Program-made: the position numbers and the translations under genes
Notes under the pieces: model-generated
What the model saw: the letters and a program-made list of their open reading frames with translations, nothing else
Told to the model about the DNA's origin: nothing
Database searches by the model: none
Assembly (NCBI RefSeq): GCF_030068605.1
Contig: NZ_JASJOU010000003.1
Coordinates: 310,001-374,000, forward strand
From: Xanthocytophaga agilis
GTDB lineage: Bacteria; Bacteroidota; Bacteroidia; Cytophagales; 172606-1
DNA length: 64,000 bases
Direction: 5' to 3'
Shown: positions 9,010-17,763 of the stretch, one piece after another
Layout: each line of letters starts with the position of its first letter
Numbering within the stretch: position 1 is the stretch's first letter

Positions 9010-9045
9010 CTCACCTATTTTCTATAAAATGAGAAAACAGATGAG
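9010..9045 (-). terminator. intrinsic terminator of the hpf-like gene
   Basis: The arms at 9010-9023 and 9032-9045 form a 14-bp stem with an 8-nt loop. Two positions pair only as G-U on the minus-strand RNA and mismatch on the plus strand, so the structure is strand-specific. A T-rich tail follows on the minus strand. It lies 27 bp past the stop of the gene at 9072-9350. Confidence 0.65.
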
Positions 9046-9071
9046 TTCGTATGTTACAATTCTGGTATAAG

Positions 9072-9350
9072 TTATTTATTACGCTTTTTAAGTTCGTTCA
9101 AAATCTTCTCATAAGTAGATTCCAGTGCATCATCAAAACTTCCCAATTGAGTATTGGCAGAAATATCTGTAGCTCTGCCATGTAAACGAATCTCTAAATT
9201 AAATTCTTCTGAGTTCTGTTCCTTTTTCAGGAAGACCTCTGCATTTGTAAAAAGTTCCGAATAGTTATTCAGTGATTTGATGCGGTTATAAATACGATTC
9301 AGAAATTCATCATCTGCCTCAAAATTCAGCATATGAATATCAATTTTCAT
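9072..9350 (-). CDS. HPF/RaiA family ribosome-associated protein
   Basis: This 92-residue protein fits short-form hibernation promoting factor. It starts MKIDIHMLNFEADDEFLNRIYNRI, has the central VFLKKEQNSEEFNLEIRL beta strands, and carries the ALESTYEKILNELKKR C-terminal helix. Such proteins bind the 30S decoding centre and inactivate ribosomes in stationary phase. It lacks the C-terminal dimerisation domain of long HPF. It is followed by a strand-specific terminator at 9010-9045 and preceded by an unrelated copper-protein gene in the same direction 45 bp away. Confidence 0.85.
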   Translation of the reverse strand: MKIDIHMLNFEADDEFLNRIYNRIKSLNNYSELFTNAEVFLKKEQNSEEFNLEIRLHGRATDISANTQLGSFDDALESTYEKILNELKKRNK

Positions 9351-9395
9351 AAAAATAGAATAAGTATCTCTTTTGTTTGCTCGGTATAAATGCTG

Positions 9396-9737
9396 TTATA
9401 AGACTACTACGGTCATATATTGCTCACAGGTCTCTGCACAATAATGACAAATTTCGGCACATTCTCTACAATATTCAAGAGAATGTTTTCCACACTCTTT
9501 TTCACAATCCTTACAAATATGCACACATAATTGCAATAAATGGTTCCAATGCTTTGATTCTCTTGAAATTAATTTCAACGTCAGTGAACAAGCATCTGCA
9601 CAATCCAGTGCAGTAGCAATACATGTACGTACCAAAGGCGTATCTGCTTCATTCAGGCAACCTGTTGCGCAACGCTCACAGCCATGAATACATCTGGCTA
9701 GTGATTCTACCAGGGTGTTTAAATTCTGTATAGCCAT
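9396..9737 (-). CDS. four-helix bundle copper-binding protein (Csp-like, DUF326)
   Basis: This 113-residue, highly cysteine-rich protein has 16 Cys spaced along predicted helices (residues 16, 20, 23, 27, 39, 46, 50, 71, 75, 78, 82, 90, 93, 97, 100, 104), mostly in CxxC and CxxxC steps such as CIHGCERCATGC and CRECAEICHYCAETC. This is the pattern of the Csp copper-storage family, in which the Cys line the core of a four-helix bundle and hold many Cu(I) ions. No Tat or Sec signal is visible, so it is the cytosolic Csp3-like type. No copper exporter or regulator is adjacent. Confidence 0.88.
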   Translation of the reverse strand: MAIQNLNTLVESLARCIHGCERCATGCLNEADTPLVRTCIATALDCADACSLTLKLISRESKHWNHLLQLCVHICKDCEKECGKHSLEYCRECAEICHYCAETCEQYMTVVVL

Positions 9738-10013
9738 AACTGATGTGGAATAAGTGAGAAACTACACCAATAAGAGCAAAAAATTATGCCTTACATCCCA
9801 AAAAACAGAGATATAATCCTAATTTATTTCGCTTTATTGATTTGTTTATATTACTATAGTCTGCTCATCTTAGTTATCATATTCAGCATTGGCATTTGTA
9901 CTTTAAACTGTCACAAAAAATTATACCTATAGATTTTTTCAGTAAATAGAGCAACTCTCCCTTTGTAAAAACAATTTCCTTTTAACTTTGTTCCGGAATT
10001 CTACTTAAGACTC
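9738..10013. promoter_or_regulatory. divergent intergenic region with tyrS promoter
   Basis: A Bacteroidota-type promoter faces tyrS. TTTG at 9962-9965 (-33 element) and TAACTTTG at 9983-9990 (-7 element, consensus TAnnTTTG) are 17 bp apart, which places the start of transcription about 15-20 bp before the tyrS ATG. Nothing else was recognised in the gap. Confidence 0.6.
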
Positions 10014-11336
10014 ATGAATAAAGACGCAAAAATTAATTTTATTGAAGAATTACAATGGCGTGGCATGCTCCATGATAAAATGCCTGGTACTGATGAGCAA
10101 CTAGCCAAAGAAATGACAGGTGGATATATTGGATTTGATCCGACAGCAGCATCTTTACATATCGGAAACCTGGCAACCATTATGCTTCTGGTTCACTTCC
10201 AGCGAGCAGGTCACAAGCCTTATGCTTTGGTAGGAGGAGCGACAGGTATGATTGGAGATCCTTCAGGTAAGTCCAAAGAACGGAATCTGCTGGATGAAGA
10301 TACATTACAAGCTAACCAGGCAGGAATCAGAAAGCAACTGGAAAAGTTTCTGAAGTTTACAGGTGACAATGCCGCTGAAATGGTAAACAACTACGACTGG
10401 TTTAAAGAAATTGGCTTTTTGGAATTTTTGCGTACAGTGGGCAAACACCTGACTGTAAACTATATGATGTCCAAAGACTCTGTTAAAAACCGTTTAGGTG
10501 AAGGCAAGGAAGGTATATCATTCACAGAGTTCTCTTACCAATTGTTACAAGGTTATGATTTCTATTGGTTATACAAGCATAAAGGAGTACGGTTACAGAT
10601 GGGTGGTTCTGATCAGTGGGGTAATATTACAACAGGTACAGAACTAATCGGACGTATTGACAATGGCAAAGCCTATGCGTTAACAGCTCCTCTGGTAACC
10701 AAAGCAGATGGACAAAAGTTTGGAAAGAGCGAAGGTGGAAACGTATGGTTAGATCCAGCCAAAACCTCTCCGTATAAGTTCTATCAGTTTTGGCTGAAAG
10801 TCAAAGATGAAGAAGTAAAACGCCTGATTCGGGTATTTACATTGCTCGATAAAGAAACTATTGAAAGTTTGGAAGCAGAGCAAGACCAGGACCCAGGTAA
10901 GCGTGTACTTCAGAAAGCACTAGCCAAAGAAGTTACGTGTATGGTCCATTCAGAAGCGGAGTATCTGAAAGCAGTAGAAGCTTCTGAGATTTTATTTGGC
11001 AAGAATACCACTGACATCCTAGCTAAAATTGACGAACAGACACTATTGGAAGCATTTGAGGGAGTAACCCAAGCTCATTTATCCAAAGAAGAACTGGCCA
11101 ATGCTCCTAATATTCTTGAACTAATCTCTGTAGTTACAGAAAAACAAAAAAGTGCGAATGAAAAAACACTATTTCAATCCAAAGGAGATGCACGCAAGCT
11201 GATTCAGGGAAATGGTGTAAGTATAAATAAAGTTAAAGTATCAGACCCTGCTCAAGCAGTAGATTTCCCATTAATTCAGAACAAATATCTTCTGATTCAA
11301 AAAGGAAAAGACTATTGCCTGGTAACTATTGATTAA
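10014..11336 (+). CDS. tyrS: tyrosine--tRNA ligase
   Basis: This 440-residue class I aminoacyl-tRNA synthetase charges tRNA-Tyr. The ATP-binding HIGH signature appears as HIGN at residues 49-52 ([13 protein letters not shown]). The tyrosine pocket is seen in [12 protein letters not shown] and [14 protein letters not shown]. The KMSKS loop appears as KFGKS in [16 protein letters not shown]. An S4-like RNA-binding domain closes the protein ([16 protein letters not shown]). Length is normal for the bacterial TyrRS-A type. It has its own promoter (9962-9990) and a terminator (11354-11388). Confidence 0.97.
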   Translation: MNKDAKINFIEELQWRGMLHDKMPGTDEQLAKEMTGGYIGFDPTAASLHIGNLATIMLLVHFQRAGHKPYALVGGATGMIGDPSGKSKERNLLDEDTLQANQAGIRKQLEKFLKFTGDNAAEMVNNYDWFKEIGFLEFLRTVGKHLTVNYMMSKDSVKNRLGEGKEGISFTEFSYQLLQGYDFYWLYKHKGVRLQMGGSDQWGNITTGTELIGRIDNGKAYALTAPLVTKADGQKFGKSEGGNVWLDPAKTSPYKFYQFWLKVKDEEVKRLIRVFTLLDKETIESLEAEQDQDPGKRVLQKALAKEVTCMVHSEAEYLKAVEASEILFGKNTTDILAKIDEQTLLEAFEGVTQAHLSKEELANAPNILELISVVTEKQKSANEKTLFQSKGDARKLIQGNGVSINKVKVSDPAQAVDFPLIQNKYLLIQKGKDYCLVTID

Positions 11337-11353
11337 TTACCCAGCTTTTATAC

Positions 11354-11388
11354 GAACGTCACAGAATCTCTAAAGTTCTGTGACGTTC
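11354..11388 (+). terminator. intrinsic terminator after tyrS
   Basis: A perfect 13-bp stem (GAACGTCACAGAA 11354-11366 with TTCTGTGACGTTC 11376-11388) has a 9-nt loop. It lies 18 bp after the tyrS stop. It argues against starting the next gene at 11380, which would fall inside the stem. Confidence 0.75.
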
Positions 11389-11409
11389 ATATCCTATATT
11401 TTTACTGTC

Positions 11410-12090
11410 ATGAAATCCGTTCTACATGTTGGGTTAGACCACGCGGCTCCTGTTCCTTTACACACAGATATACGCTCAGGGCAGTTTGAAGGCTTCGAAG
11501 TGGATCTTTTGCAATACATAGCTCAAAAACTTAATTGCCATCTGGAGTATAAAATTATTTTGTGGAAAGACATTCTCGAAAAACTCGAACAGAAAGAAGT
11601 AGATATTGTCTGCTCTGCTGTCACTGTAACAGAATCCCGCAAGAAAGTATTGGGTTTCACCAACTCGTATCTTGACTTCCATCTTGGGGTGGTCAGTCGT
11701 AAAGATGGACTATTAGACAGTATAGAAAAACTATCTCAAAAGAAAGCAGGTGTACGCATTGCCACAGAAGCAGAAGACTACATTCGACAATACCTTAATC
11801 CCCTCTCCATATATACATCAGACAGTAACGACGATTTATACACTCAATTACAGACGGGAGCCTTCGATTATCTGGTAGACGACACCTCTATTGCAGGGGC
11901 TTTTGTTGAGAAACACCCTACTCTTTCGGTTAGCTTAATTCTGCCAGATACAGAGTCATCGTATGCTATTGCGTTACAGAAGGATAACCACTCACTCAGG
12001 GAGACCATCAACACGATTCTTGACGAATTAAAACAAAATGGTACATATGATATGATGTATCAACGCTGGTTTCATAATATATTATTGTAA
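11410..12090 (+). CDS. type-3 solute-binding-domain protein without signal peptide
   Basis: This 226-residue protein has the amino-acid-binding SBP_bac_3 fold. It shows LHVGLDHAAPVPLH near the start, then GQFEGFEVDLLQYIAQKL, QKEVDIVCSAVTVTESRKKVLGFTNSYLDF, LQTGAFDYLVDDTSIAG and LKQNGTYDMMYQRWF. Such domains bind amino acids or small organic ligands in ABC transporters or sensors. Starting at the ATG at 11410 there is no signal peptide, and the 10 extra residues available upstream (start at 11380) do not make one and would overlap the tyrS terminator. No ABC permease or ATPase is adjacent. A cytosolic or sensory role, or a catalytic relative of the family, is possible. Confidence 0.75.
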   Translation: MKSVLHVGLDHAAPVPLHTDIRSGQFEGFEVDLLQYIAQKLNCHLEYKIILWKDILEKLEQKEVDIVCSAVTVTESRKKVLGFTNSYLDFHLGVVSRKDGLLDSIEKLSQKKAGVRIATEAEDYIRQYLNPLSIYTSDSNDDLYTQLQTGAFDYLVDDTSIAGAFVEKHPTLSVSLILPDTESSYAIALQKDNHSLRETINTILDELKQNGTYDMMYQRWFHNILL

Positions 12091-12117
12091 CACTTACTAA
12101 CATCATCTGGATTGCTT

Positions 12118-13497
12118 ATGAATTCCTATATTGAACAACATAAAAATCGCTTTTTAACAGAATTGATTGACTGGCTGCGTATTCCGTCTGTATCTGCAGA
12201 CAGTAAATACAAGGATGATGTACGCCGTGCCGCTAATTTTGCCAAAACACAACTGGAAACAGCCGGAGCTGACTTTGTTGAACTATGCGAAACTGCCGGA
12301 AATCCCATTGTCTATGCAGAAAAGATCATAGATTTTAAACTTCCTACTGTGTTGGTTTATGGTCACTACGATGTACAGCCTGCAGATCCGATTAATCTCT
12401 GGAACTCTCCTCCTTTTGAGCCTGTCATTCAGAAAACTGCCTTGCATCCCGATGGGGCTATCTTTGCGCGTGGTGCCTGTGATGACAAAGGGCAGGTATA
12501 TATGCATATCAAGGCGCTGGAGGTGATGTTACAAACCGATTCTCTGCCTTGTAATCTCAAAATCATGATTGAAGGAGAAGAGGAAGTAGGGTCTAAAAAC
12601 CTGGAATCTTTTGTTACAGCCTATAAGGACAAACTGAAAGCGGATGTAATTCTGATCTCTGATACCAGCATTATTGGTAATGATACACCTTCACTGGAAG
12701 TAGGTTTACGGGGACTGAGTTATGTGGAGGTAGAAGTAACAGGCCCTAACCGGGATCTGCATAGCGGAGTATATGGTGGCGGGGTAGATAATCCAATCAA
12801 CGTATTGTGCCAGATGATTACCTCACTGAAAGATGCCAATGGGCACATTACCATTCCAAACTTCTATGACAATGTGATAGAACTGACAGCCGAACAACGG
12901 GCAGAACTTAATCAGGCACCATTTGATCTGGAAGCATATAAGAAAGACCTGGGTATTGACGATGTATTTGGTGAAACCGGTTATACAACTATTGAACGCA
13001 CAGGCATTCGCCCTACACTGGATGTAAACGGTATTTGGGGTGGCTACATAGGTGAAGGAGCCAAAACTGTTCTACCATCGAAAGCATTTGCGAAAATCAG
13101 TATGCGCCTGGTACCAAATCAGACTCCGGATGAGATTACAGAATTATTCCAGAAACATTTTGAAAGTATAGCACCTAAAACGGTTAAGGTACAAGTCCGT
13201 CCTCATCATGGCGGTCATCCGGCTGTAACACCTACTGACTCTACTGCATTCAAAGCAGCCAGCAAGGCATTTGAAGAGGCATGGGGTAAAAAGCCAGTTC
13301 CAACCCGTGGTGGTGGCAGTATACCTATTGTAGCCTTGTTTGAAAAAGAACTGGGACTGAAAACGGTGCTGATGGGATTTGGTCTGGACAGCGATGCTAT
13401 CCATTCTCCAAATGAGCATTATGGTGTATTTAACTACCTGAAAGGCATTGAAACCATAGGATTGTTTTATAAGCACTATGCAGAGATGAGTAAATGA
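12118..13497 (+). CDS. M20 family dipeptidase
   Basis: This is a 459-residue zinc peptidase of the M20 dipeptidase group (CNDP-like). The first metal motif is YGHYDVQPADP, the bridging Asp is in RGACDDKGQVYMH, and the catalytic Glu pair is in EGEEEVGSKN. A second His-bearing region is GGHPAVTPTDS, and a C-terminal His lies in DAIHSPNEH. The dimerisation/lid domain lies between about 190 and 310. It is cytosolic, as there is no signal peptide. The start is set to the ATG at 12118. A TTG two codons upstream is less likely. It lies 27 bp after the solute-binding-domain gene, so the two may be cotranscribed and could jointly handle peptides. Confidence 0.92.
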   Translation: MNSYIEQHKNRFLTELIDWLRIPSVSADSKYKDDVRRAANFAKTQLETAGADFVELCETAGNPIVYAEKIIDFKLPTVLVYGHYDVQPADPINLWNSPPFEPVIQKTALHPDGAIFARGACDDKGQVYMHIKALEVMLQTDSLPCNLKIMIEGEEEVGSKNLESFVTAYKDKLKADVILISDTSIIGNDTPSLEVGLRGLSYVEVEVTGPNRDLHSGVYGGGVDNPINVLCQMITSLKDANGHITIPNFYDNVIELTAEQRAELNQAPFDLEAYKKDLGIDDVFGETGYTTIERTGIRPTLDVNGIWGGYIGEGAKTVLPSKAFAKISMRLVPNQTPDEITELFQKHFESIAPKTVKVQVRPHHGGHPAVTPTDSTAFKAASKAFEEAWGKKPVPTRGGGSIPIVALFEKELGLKTVLMGFGLDSDAIHSPNEHYGVFNYLKGIETIGLFYKHYAEMSK

Positions 13498-13503
13498 GAC
13501 ACA

Positions 13504-13525
13504 GGGAGGGCAATATTGCTCTCCC
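13504..13525 (+). terminator. terminator after M20 dipeptidase
   Basis: The inverted repeat GGGAG-G-GCAAT/ATTGC-T-CTCCC at 13504-13525 is followed by TTATTTATTG. It lies 6 bp after the dipeptidase stop and faces the convergent GNAT gene. Confidence 0.55.
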
Positions 13526-13542
13526 TTATTTATTGTTCCAGT

Positions 13543-14130
13543 TTATTTTTCCCGCGATTCAGCCGGATCAAATACCATACCGGTACAAAGACAAAATTTA
13601 CAGTTTGTACGTTGCAGAATATCATAGTTGCAACAGGACTGGCATCCTTTCCAGTATTGTGTATCTGCGGTAAGATCTCCAAAAGGCATAGGTTTAAAAC
13701 CTAATTGTGAATTGATTTTCATTACTGTCTTGGTGGTTGTAATGCTAAATATCTTTGCATACGGAAACAGCTGACGGCAACGCCTGAATAGCTTTCGCTT
13801 GAGAGCTTCAGCAATACCCTTATTCCGATAGTGAGGAGCTACTATTAAACCTGAATTAGAAACAGATTTTCCGTTGTCCCATACTTCAAAATATCCGAAC
13901 CCAGCCCAATCGCCATTTCTATGGGTAGCAATAAAGGCTTTGCCTTCTTCCATCTTATGTATAATATCTTCGGGTAATCTTTTGGAAATACCTGTTCCTC
14001 TGGCTAACGCACTGGTTTCCATGGTTTGGCAGATCAACTCAGCATATCCTATATGTTTCATTGAGGCTATTTCTATCTTAAATTCAGTATTCATTTCTAT
14101 TTTAGTTAAATTCAATTGGCTTCTGCTCAT
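13543..14130 (-). CDS. GNAT N-acetyltransferase with cysteine-rich C-terminal tail
   Basis: This 195-residue protein (or 183 from the internal ATG at 14094, MNTEFKIEIAS) is a GNAT acetyltransferase that uses acetyl-CoA. Residues about 70-110 give the AGFGYFEVWDNGKSVSNSGLIVAPHYRNKGIAEALKR core, with the pyrophosphate-binding loop HYRNKGIA. Unusually, the last 45 residues carry a six-Cys cluster, GCQSCCNY followed 11 residues later by CKFCLCTGM, which looks like a small metal-binding knuckle. I recall similar GNATs beside arginine-biosynthesis genes in Bacteroidota, where an N-acetylglutamate synthase role has been suggested, but no arginine gene lies here. The start follows the previous stop by 6 bp. 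Confidence 0.75.
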   Translation of the reverse strand: MSRSQLNLTKIEMNTEFKIEIASMKHIGYAELICQTMETSALARGTGISKRLPEDIIHKMEEGKAFIATHRNGDWAGFGYFEVWDNGKSVSNSGLIVAPHYRNKGIAEALKRKLFRRCRQLFPYAKIFSITTTKTVMKINSQLGFKPMPFGDLTADTQYWKGCQSCCNYDILQRTNCKFCLCTGMVFDPAESREK

Positions 14131-14136
14131 CTTGTA

Positions 14137-14502
14137 TTATGGAAGAGAAGCCTGTAATTGTCTGTAGTATTCTTTGCGAAGCTGAGGAAGCAATAATGAC
14201 CGAAGTACAGATGAAAGCGAATTGTTCTCATCCAGTAAGGTAGACAAAGAGTACAGATACACATTGCTGACAGCACTTCGTATTTGAATATCAGAATGTT
14301 GTAACAAATCTTCCGCTACCATGAAACACCGTCTCACATCTTTAAAATGATAGGATAAAGCAAATACTTTCGTTTGATCGGCCAACTCCTGAATAAGCGT
14401 ATAGATATTTTCACGATCTGACTGACTGATTATCTCTTTTTTCTTCTCGGATTGGGAAGGAACACTCTGCCATAAGGCAAGTAGCGGAATAATAGATTTC
14501 AT
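14137..14502 (-). CDS. hypothetical small helical protein
   Basis: This 121-residue protein has no domain I can name with certainty. It is predicted mainly helical, with a central ALSYHFKDVRRCFMVAEDLLQHSDIQIRSAVSNVYLYSLSTLL segment that resembles small Bacteroidota immunity-like or DUF proteins. The N-terminal MKSIIPLLALWQSV is weakly hydrophobic but short for a signal peptide. Its stop lies 6 bp before the GNAT start on the same strand, so the two are probably translationally coupled. Confidence that it is a real gene is good because of this spacing; function is unknown. Confidence 0.6.
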   Translation of the reverse strand: MKSIIPLLALWQSVPSQSEKKKEIISQSDRENIYTLIQELADQTKVFALSYHFKDVRRCFMVAEDLLQHSDIQIRSAVSNVYLYSLSTLLDENNSLSSVLRSLLLPQLRKEYYRQLQASLP

Positions 14503-14635
14503 ATTGTATTCTGTTTTGACAATCTATGCCCAAACCTCTTGCCAAATTGACTAGTACACAGATAACTAACTGTCTATCAATACATATAAACAATAATCAT
14601 AGATATAGAAGCAAGTATATCTTTTTCAAAATGAA

Positions 14636-14666
14636 AAAACCTTTCTGTTTTGGAAAGAAAGGTTTT
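14636..14666 (-). terminator. intrinsic terminator after the AraC-family gene
   Basis: A perfect 11-bp stem (14636-14646 with 14656-14666) has a 9-nt loop. On the minus strand the distal arm ends in a run of six T. It lies 75 bp past the AraC gene stop. Confidence 0.7.
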
Positions 14667-14740
14667 GGTAAATAGTTAACAAAGACGTATGAGATAGATG
14701 TGTCATTGTACTCAAACTAATCTCATGGTTACAGACTTAC

Positions 14741-15652
14741 TCATTTTGATCTGACTTGCTGACGAAATTCGAGCGGGGATAGATCAGTCTTCTTTTTAAA
14801 GAGTTTGTGCAAGGATTGTGGATACTCAAATCCCAGCTGATAGGCAATCTCAGCCACACTTAGTTCAGAAAGAGTTAATAGTTCTTTTGCTTTCTCTATT
14901 ATCTTTTGCTGAATATGTTGTTGTGCACTTTGTCCGGTAATAACTCGTAACATATCACTCAGGTAATTACGTGAGATATTTAACCGATCAGCAAAATAAC
15001 TCACTCCTGGCAAACCATGTAGCTCGGCATCTCCATTCTCAAAATAGGAATCAAGCAGATTTTCAAAATCGATGAGCAGACTGTCATTCCCCTGCTTTCG
15101 GGTCAAAAACTGTCGATGATAAAAGCGATTACAATAACTCAATAACAGCTCTAGTTGTTTGATAATCACATCCTGAGAGAAACGGTCTACCACAGCAGAA
15201 TATTCCCGTCTGATATCTTCAAACAATCGCATAATAATACGTTCTTCATCTTCTGATAAGTGCAAGGCTTCATTCACTGCATAAGAGAAAAAGCCAAACT
15301 GATGAATTTCGCTAGCCAATGAGTAGCCTTGAATAAAGTCCGGATGAAATACCAGCCACTGACCTTCAAGCTGCCAGTCATCTCGTATTTCCGTCACTAC
15401 TACCTGCTTTGGAGCAAAAAATGTCATTACACCTCTATCAAAATCATAGTGGCGTTGACCATATCGCATCTTACCCTCAAAGTTTTTCTTGATAGCAACA
15501 CAATAGAAATTATAGGCAACAGCTTCCAATGCACTATCATCAAAACAGGTAATGTCCTCAAAATCCATAATACTAATTAACGGATGCCTGGGGTTGGGTA
15601 GCTTCAGTAGCTTATGCAACTGGACAATGGATTGGATGTTATAAGGTTTCAT
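14741..15652 (-). CDS. AraC family transcriptional regulator
   Basis: This 303-residue regulator starts from the ATG at 15652 (MKPYNIQSIVQLHKLL). A TTG five codons upstream is less likely. The N-terminal half is an effector or cupin-like sensing region (FYCVAIKKNFEGKMRYGQRHYDFDRGVMTFF). The C-terminal hundred residues form two helix-turn-helix units: GVSYFADRLNISRNYLSDMLR, and then SVAEIAYQLGFEYPQSLHKLFKKKTDLSPLEFR. It probably controls the short-chain dehydrogenase gene 45 bp upstream on the same strand. That pairing of an AraC regulator with an SDR is common in Bacteroidota. Confidence 0.9.
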   Translation of the reverse strand: MKPYNIQSIVQLHKLLKLPNPRHPLISIMDFEDITCFDDSALEAVAYNFYCVAIKKNFEGKMRYGQRHYDFDRGVMTFFAPKQVVVTEIRDDWQLEGQWLVFHPDFIQGYSLASEIHQFGFFSYAVNEALHLSEDEERIIMRLFEDIRREYSAVVDRFSQDVIIKQLELLLSYCNRFYHRQFLTRKQGNDSLLIDFENLLDSYFENGDAELHGLPGVSYFADRLNISRNYLSDMLRVITGQSAQQHIQQKIIEKAKELLTLSELSVAEIAYQLGFEYPQSLHKLFKKKTDLSPLEFRQQVRSK

Positions 15653-15697
15653 AGTATATGCAGTCAAGAAGACAACTATATTGGCTCCCAGAAAAAG

Positions 15698-16531
15698 TTA
15701 ATCGAAATTGGTAGAAAGTGTCAGATCTTTCCATTTCTCAAAATCTGCTTCCTCTACCTTACGCTGCTTTGTTACCAGTTCATACGTGTCAGGGCCTAAT
15801 AACAATCGAACAGGTGGCTGTTCCATACGGCTCAGGTTAACAAGGATCTGAACCAGCTTTTCAGGATCTCCTTGTTGCTGTCCGCTAAACTGAGACCACA
15901 TCTTCTCTGCTTCGTCCACACCATATACAGCAATCCTGTTTTTAACATACAGAATAGAATCCATAAACTCCGTTCTAAACTGGCCGGGCGCTACAACAGT
16001 TACATGAACTCCAAACCCTTTTACTTCCTGTGCCAGAGCCTCCGAAAGACCTACTACACCAAACTTGGCGGCATTGTAACTGCTGGCCTTCTCAAATCCA
16101 ACATATCCGGCATTGGAAGAAATATTGATTATATGGCCGGATTGCTGCTTTCTCAAATAAGGCATGACATTTCGTATCACATTGACAGTGCCAAATAGAT
16201 TGACATCCATTGTTTTCCGAAACTCTTCATCTGACATTTCTTCCATACTTCCTACCAAAGAATATCCAGCATTATTAACGACTACGTCTATACGACCAAA
16301 CTCCTGTACTACACGATTAATAGCTTCTTTTACATCTTTATCAGAGGTGATGTCCAACTCTACCGGAAAAAGATTCTCTGTATTTGTGCCTACTTTCTTT
16401 TTCAACGCCTCTACATCCCGTGTAGTAGCAGCCACCTTATCTCCGATGGATAGAACAAGTTTTGTTAGTTGTAATCCAAGACCTTTGGAAGTACCTGTAA
16501 TAAACCATACTTTTTGTTTTTCAGTATTCAT
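15698..16531 (-). CDS. SDR family oxidoreductase
   Basis: This is a 277-residue classical short-chain dehydrogenase from the ATG at 16531. An upstream GTG would add three residues. The NAD(P)-binding motif is TGTSKGLGLQ near residue 12, followed by the NNAG motif in VVNNAGYSLVG. The catalytic Ser lies in HIINISSNAGYVG and the YxxxK pair in SYNAAKFGV. The TGTSKGLG form resembles the 17-beta-HSD/oxidoreductase group that often acts on NADPH. The substrate is unknown. It is followed by the AraC-type regulator on the same strand. Confidence 0.92.
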   Translation of the reverse strand: MNTEKQKVWFITGTSKGLGLQLTKLVLSIGDKVAATTRDVEALKKKVGTNTENLFPVELDITSDKDVKEAINRVVQEFGRIDVVVNNAGYSLVGSMEEMSDEEFRKTMDVNLFGTVNVIRNVMPYLRKQQSGHIINISSNAGYVGFEKASSYNAAKFGVVGLSEALAQEVKGFGVHVTVVAPGQFRTEFMDSILYVKNRIAVYGVDEAEKMWSQFSGQQQGDPEKLVQILVNLSRMEQPPVRLLLGPDTYELVTKQRKVEEADFEKWKDLTLSTNFD

Positions 16532-16540
16532 ATAATCCAC

Positions 16541-16743
16541 TTTATAAGTTAGAACTCATTTTATGAATACAAAATTGAGGAAGTAATTTTTATCAGAAGT
16601 AGCCCAATTACGGAGAAGAGTGTCTGAACTACAGATATACACGTTACTATTTCTGAAAAGTTTAGCTTGGAAGTGTTCTCTTTTTAAAATGTTTTCCTAC
16701 TAAACCACAAAATTCACCTACTTTTTATTAAAATCAGAAACAC
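16541..16743. other. divergent intergenic region
   Basis: This 200-bp AT-rich gap lies between the SDR and SIMPL-domain genes. It should hold both promoters. No dyad or consensus element could be identified with confidence. Confidence 0.3.
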
Positions 16744-17709
16744 ATGAAGAAAATAGCTGTTATAATTTGTGCATTGTTCATTACACAAACTTTATCTGCA
16801 CAAAATGCAGGCAACCTCAACTACCATCAGAAAATACATTTTCCAAATGAAAACATTGCTCTTAATCACCCTACTACTGCCAACATTTTTATTCAAGTAA
16901 AGGGTCTAGCTAATATAAAAGCGGATGCATACGTAGCCATTTTTAGTGTAACGCAAACAGGCAAAACAACAGAAGAAGTCAATGAGTTACTAGACAAACG
17001 TATTACCCAGCCTCTAACAGAAATAAAACTAAAAAAAGAGGTAGAAACCTATACAGATATGGTTTCGTTTGTGCCCATTTATGAGTTTGAAATTGAGAAG
17101 AAATCATTTAGCAAACGAACCTATAACGAAATACCTACAGGATTTGAATTAAAAAAGAACATTCACATAAAGTTTTCTGAATCCTCTCAGTTAAATGATA
17201 TCATTACCATCTTAGCAAAAAATGAGATATACGACCTGGTAAGAGTTGATTACTTTTCGAGTACTCAGGACGCTATGAAAAAAGATCTTATGACAAGGGC
17301 AAAACTTTTGGTACAGGAGAAGATGAAAAACTATGAAGCTCTTGTAGGCGAGTCATTTGTAAATGTAGAAAAACAACTAACAGATGGGTATCGGGTTGCA
17401 TTACCTGTTGAGATGTACAATTCCTATGAAGCATATAGCAGTTCTGCATTGAATCTAAGAAAACCAGCGACTATAAATCAATCAGCCAAATCGACAACAT
17501 TATACTATCAACCCATTGTCGACAAGGAGTTTGACTTTGTAATTAACCCTGTCATACTGGAACCTGTTATTCAGATATTATATGAAGTAACAGTAATGAT
17601 AAAGCGGGAGAAAAAATCAACCACAAAAGATGGCAAAGAATATATACTTGTTACACCCAATGGCGAAATGAAAAATCTGGATTTGAAGAATGAAAATGAA
17701 GGATATTAA
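16744..17709 (+). CDS. SIMPL domain (DUF541) secreted protein
   Basis: This 321-residue protein has a clean signal peptide (MKKIAVIICALFITQTLSAQ, cleavage near residue 20). The body matches the SIMPL/DUF541 layout: an IFIQVKGLANIKADAYVAIFSVTQTGKTTEEVNELLDKRI opening, a central AMKKDLMTRAKLLVQEKMKNYEALVG helix, and a late beta region (TLYYQPIVDKEFDFVINPVILEPVIQILYEVTVM). SIMPL proteins are periplasmic or outer-membrane-associated and have no general biochemical function assigned. The gene is monocistronic, diverges from the SDR gene and ends at the bidirectional terminator 17720-17756. Confidence 0.78.
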   Translation: MKKIAVIICALFITQTLSAQNAGNLNYHQKIHFPNENIALNHPTTANIFIQVKGLANIKADAYVAIFSVTQTGKTTEEVNELLDKRITQPLTEIKLKKEVETYTDMVSFVPIYEFEIEKKSFSKRTYNEIPTGFELKKNIHIKFSESSQLNDIITILAKNEIYDLVRVDYFSSTQDAMKKDLMTRAKLLVQEKMKNYEALVGESFVNVEKQLTDGYRVALPVEMYNSYEAYSSSALNLRKPATINQSAKSTTLYYQPIVDKEFDFVINPVILEPVIQILYEVTVMIKREKKSTTKDGKEYILVTPNGEMKNLDLKNENEGY

Positions 17710-17719
17710 AAAATAGTAC

Positions 17720-17756
17720 CAACAACAAAGGAGAGTTTGAGACTCCTTTGTTGTTG
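17720..17756. terminator. bidirectional terminator
   Basis: A perfect 14-bp stem (CAACAACAAAGGAG 17720-17733 with CTCCTTTGTTGTTG 17743-17756) has a 9-nt loop. It lies between convergent genes and has T-rich flanks on both strands. Confidence 0.8.
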
Positions 17757-17763
17757 CATTTAT

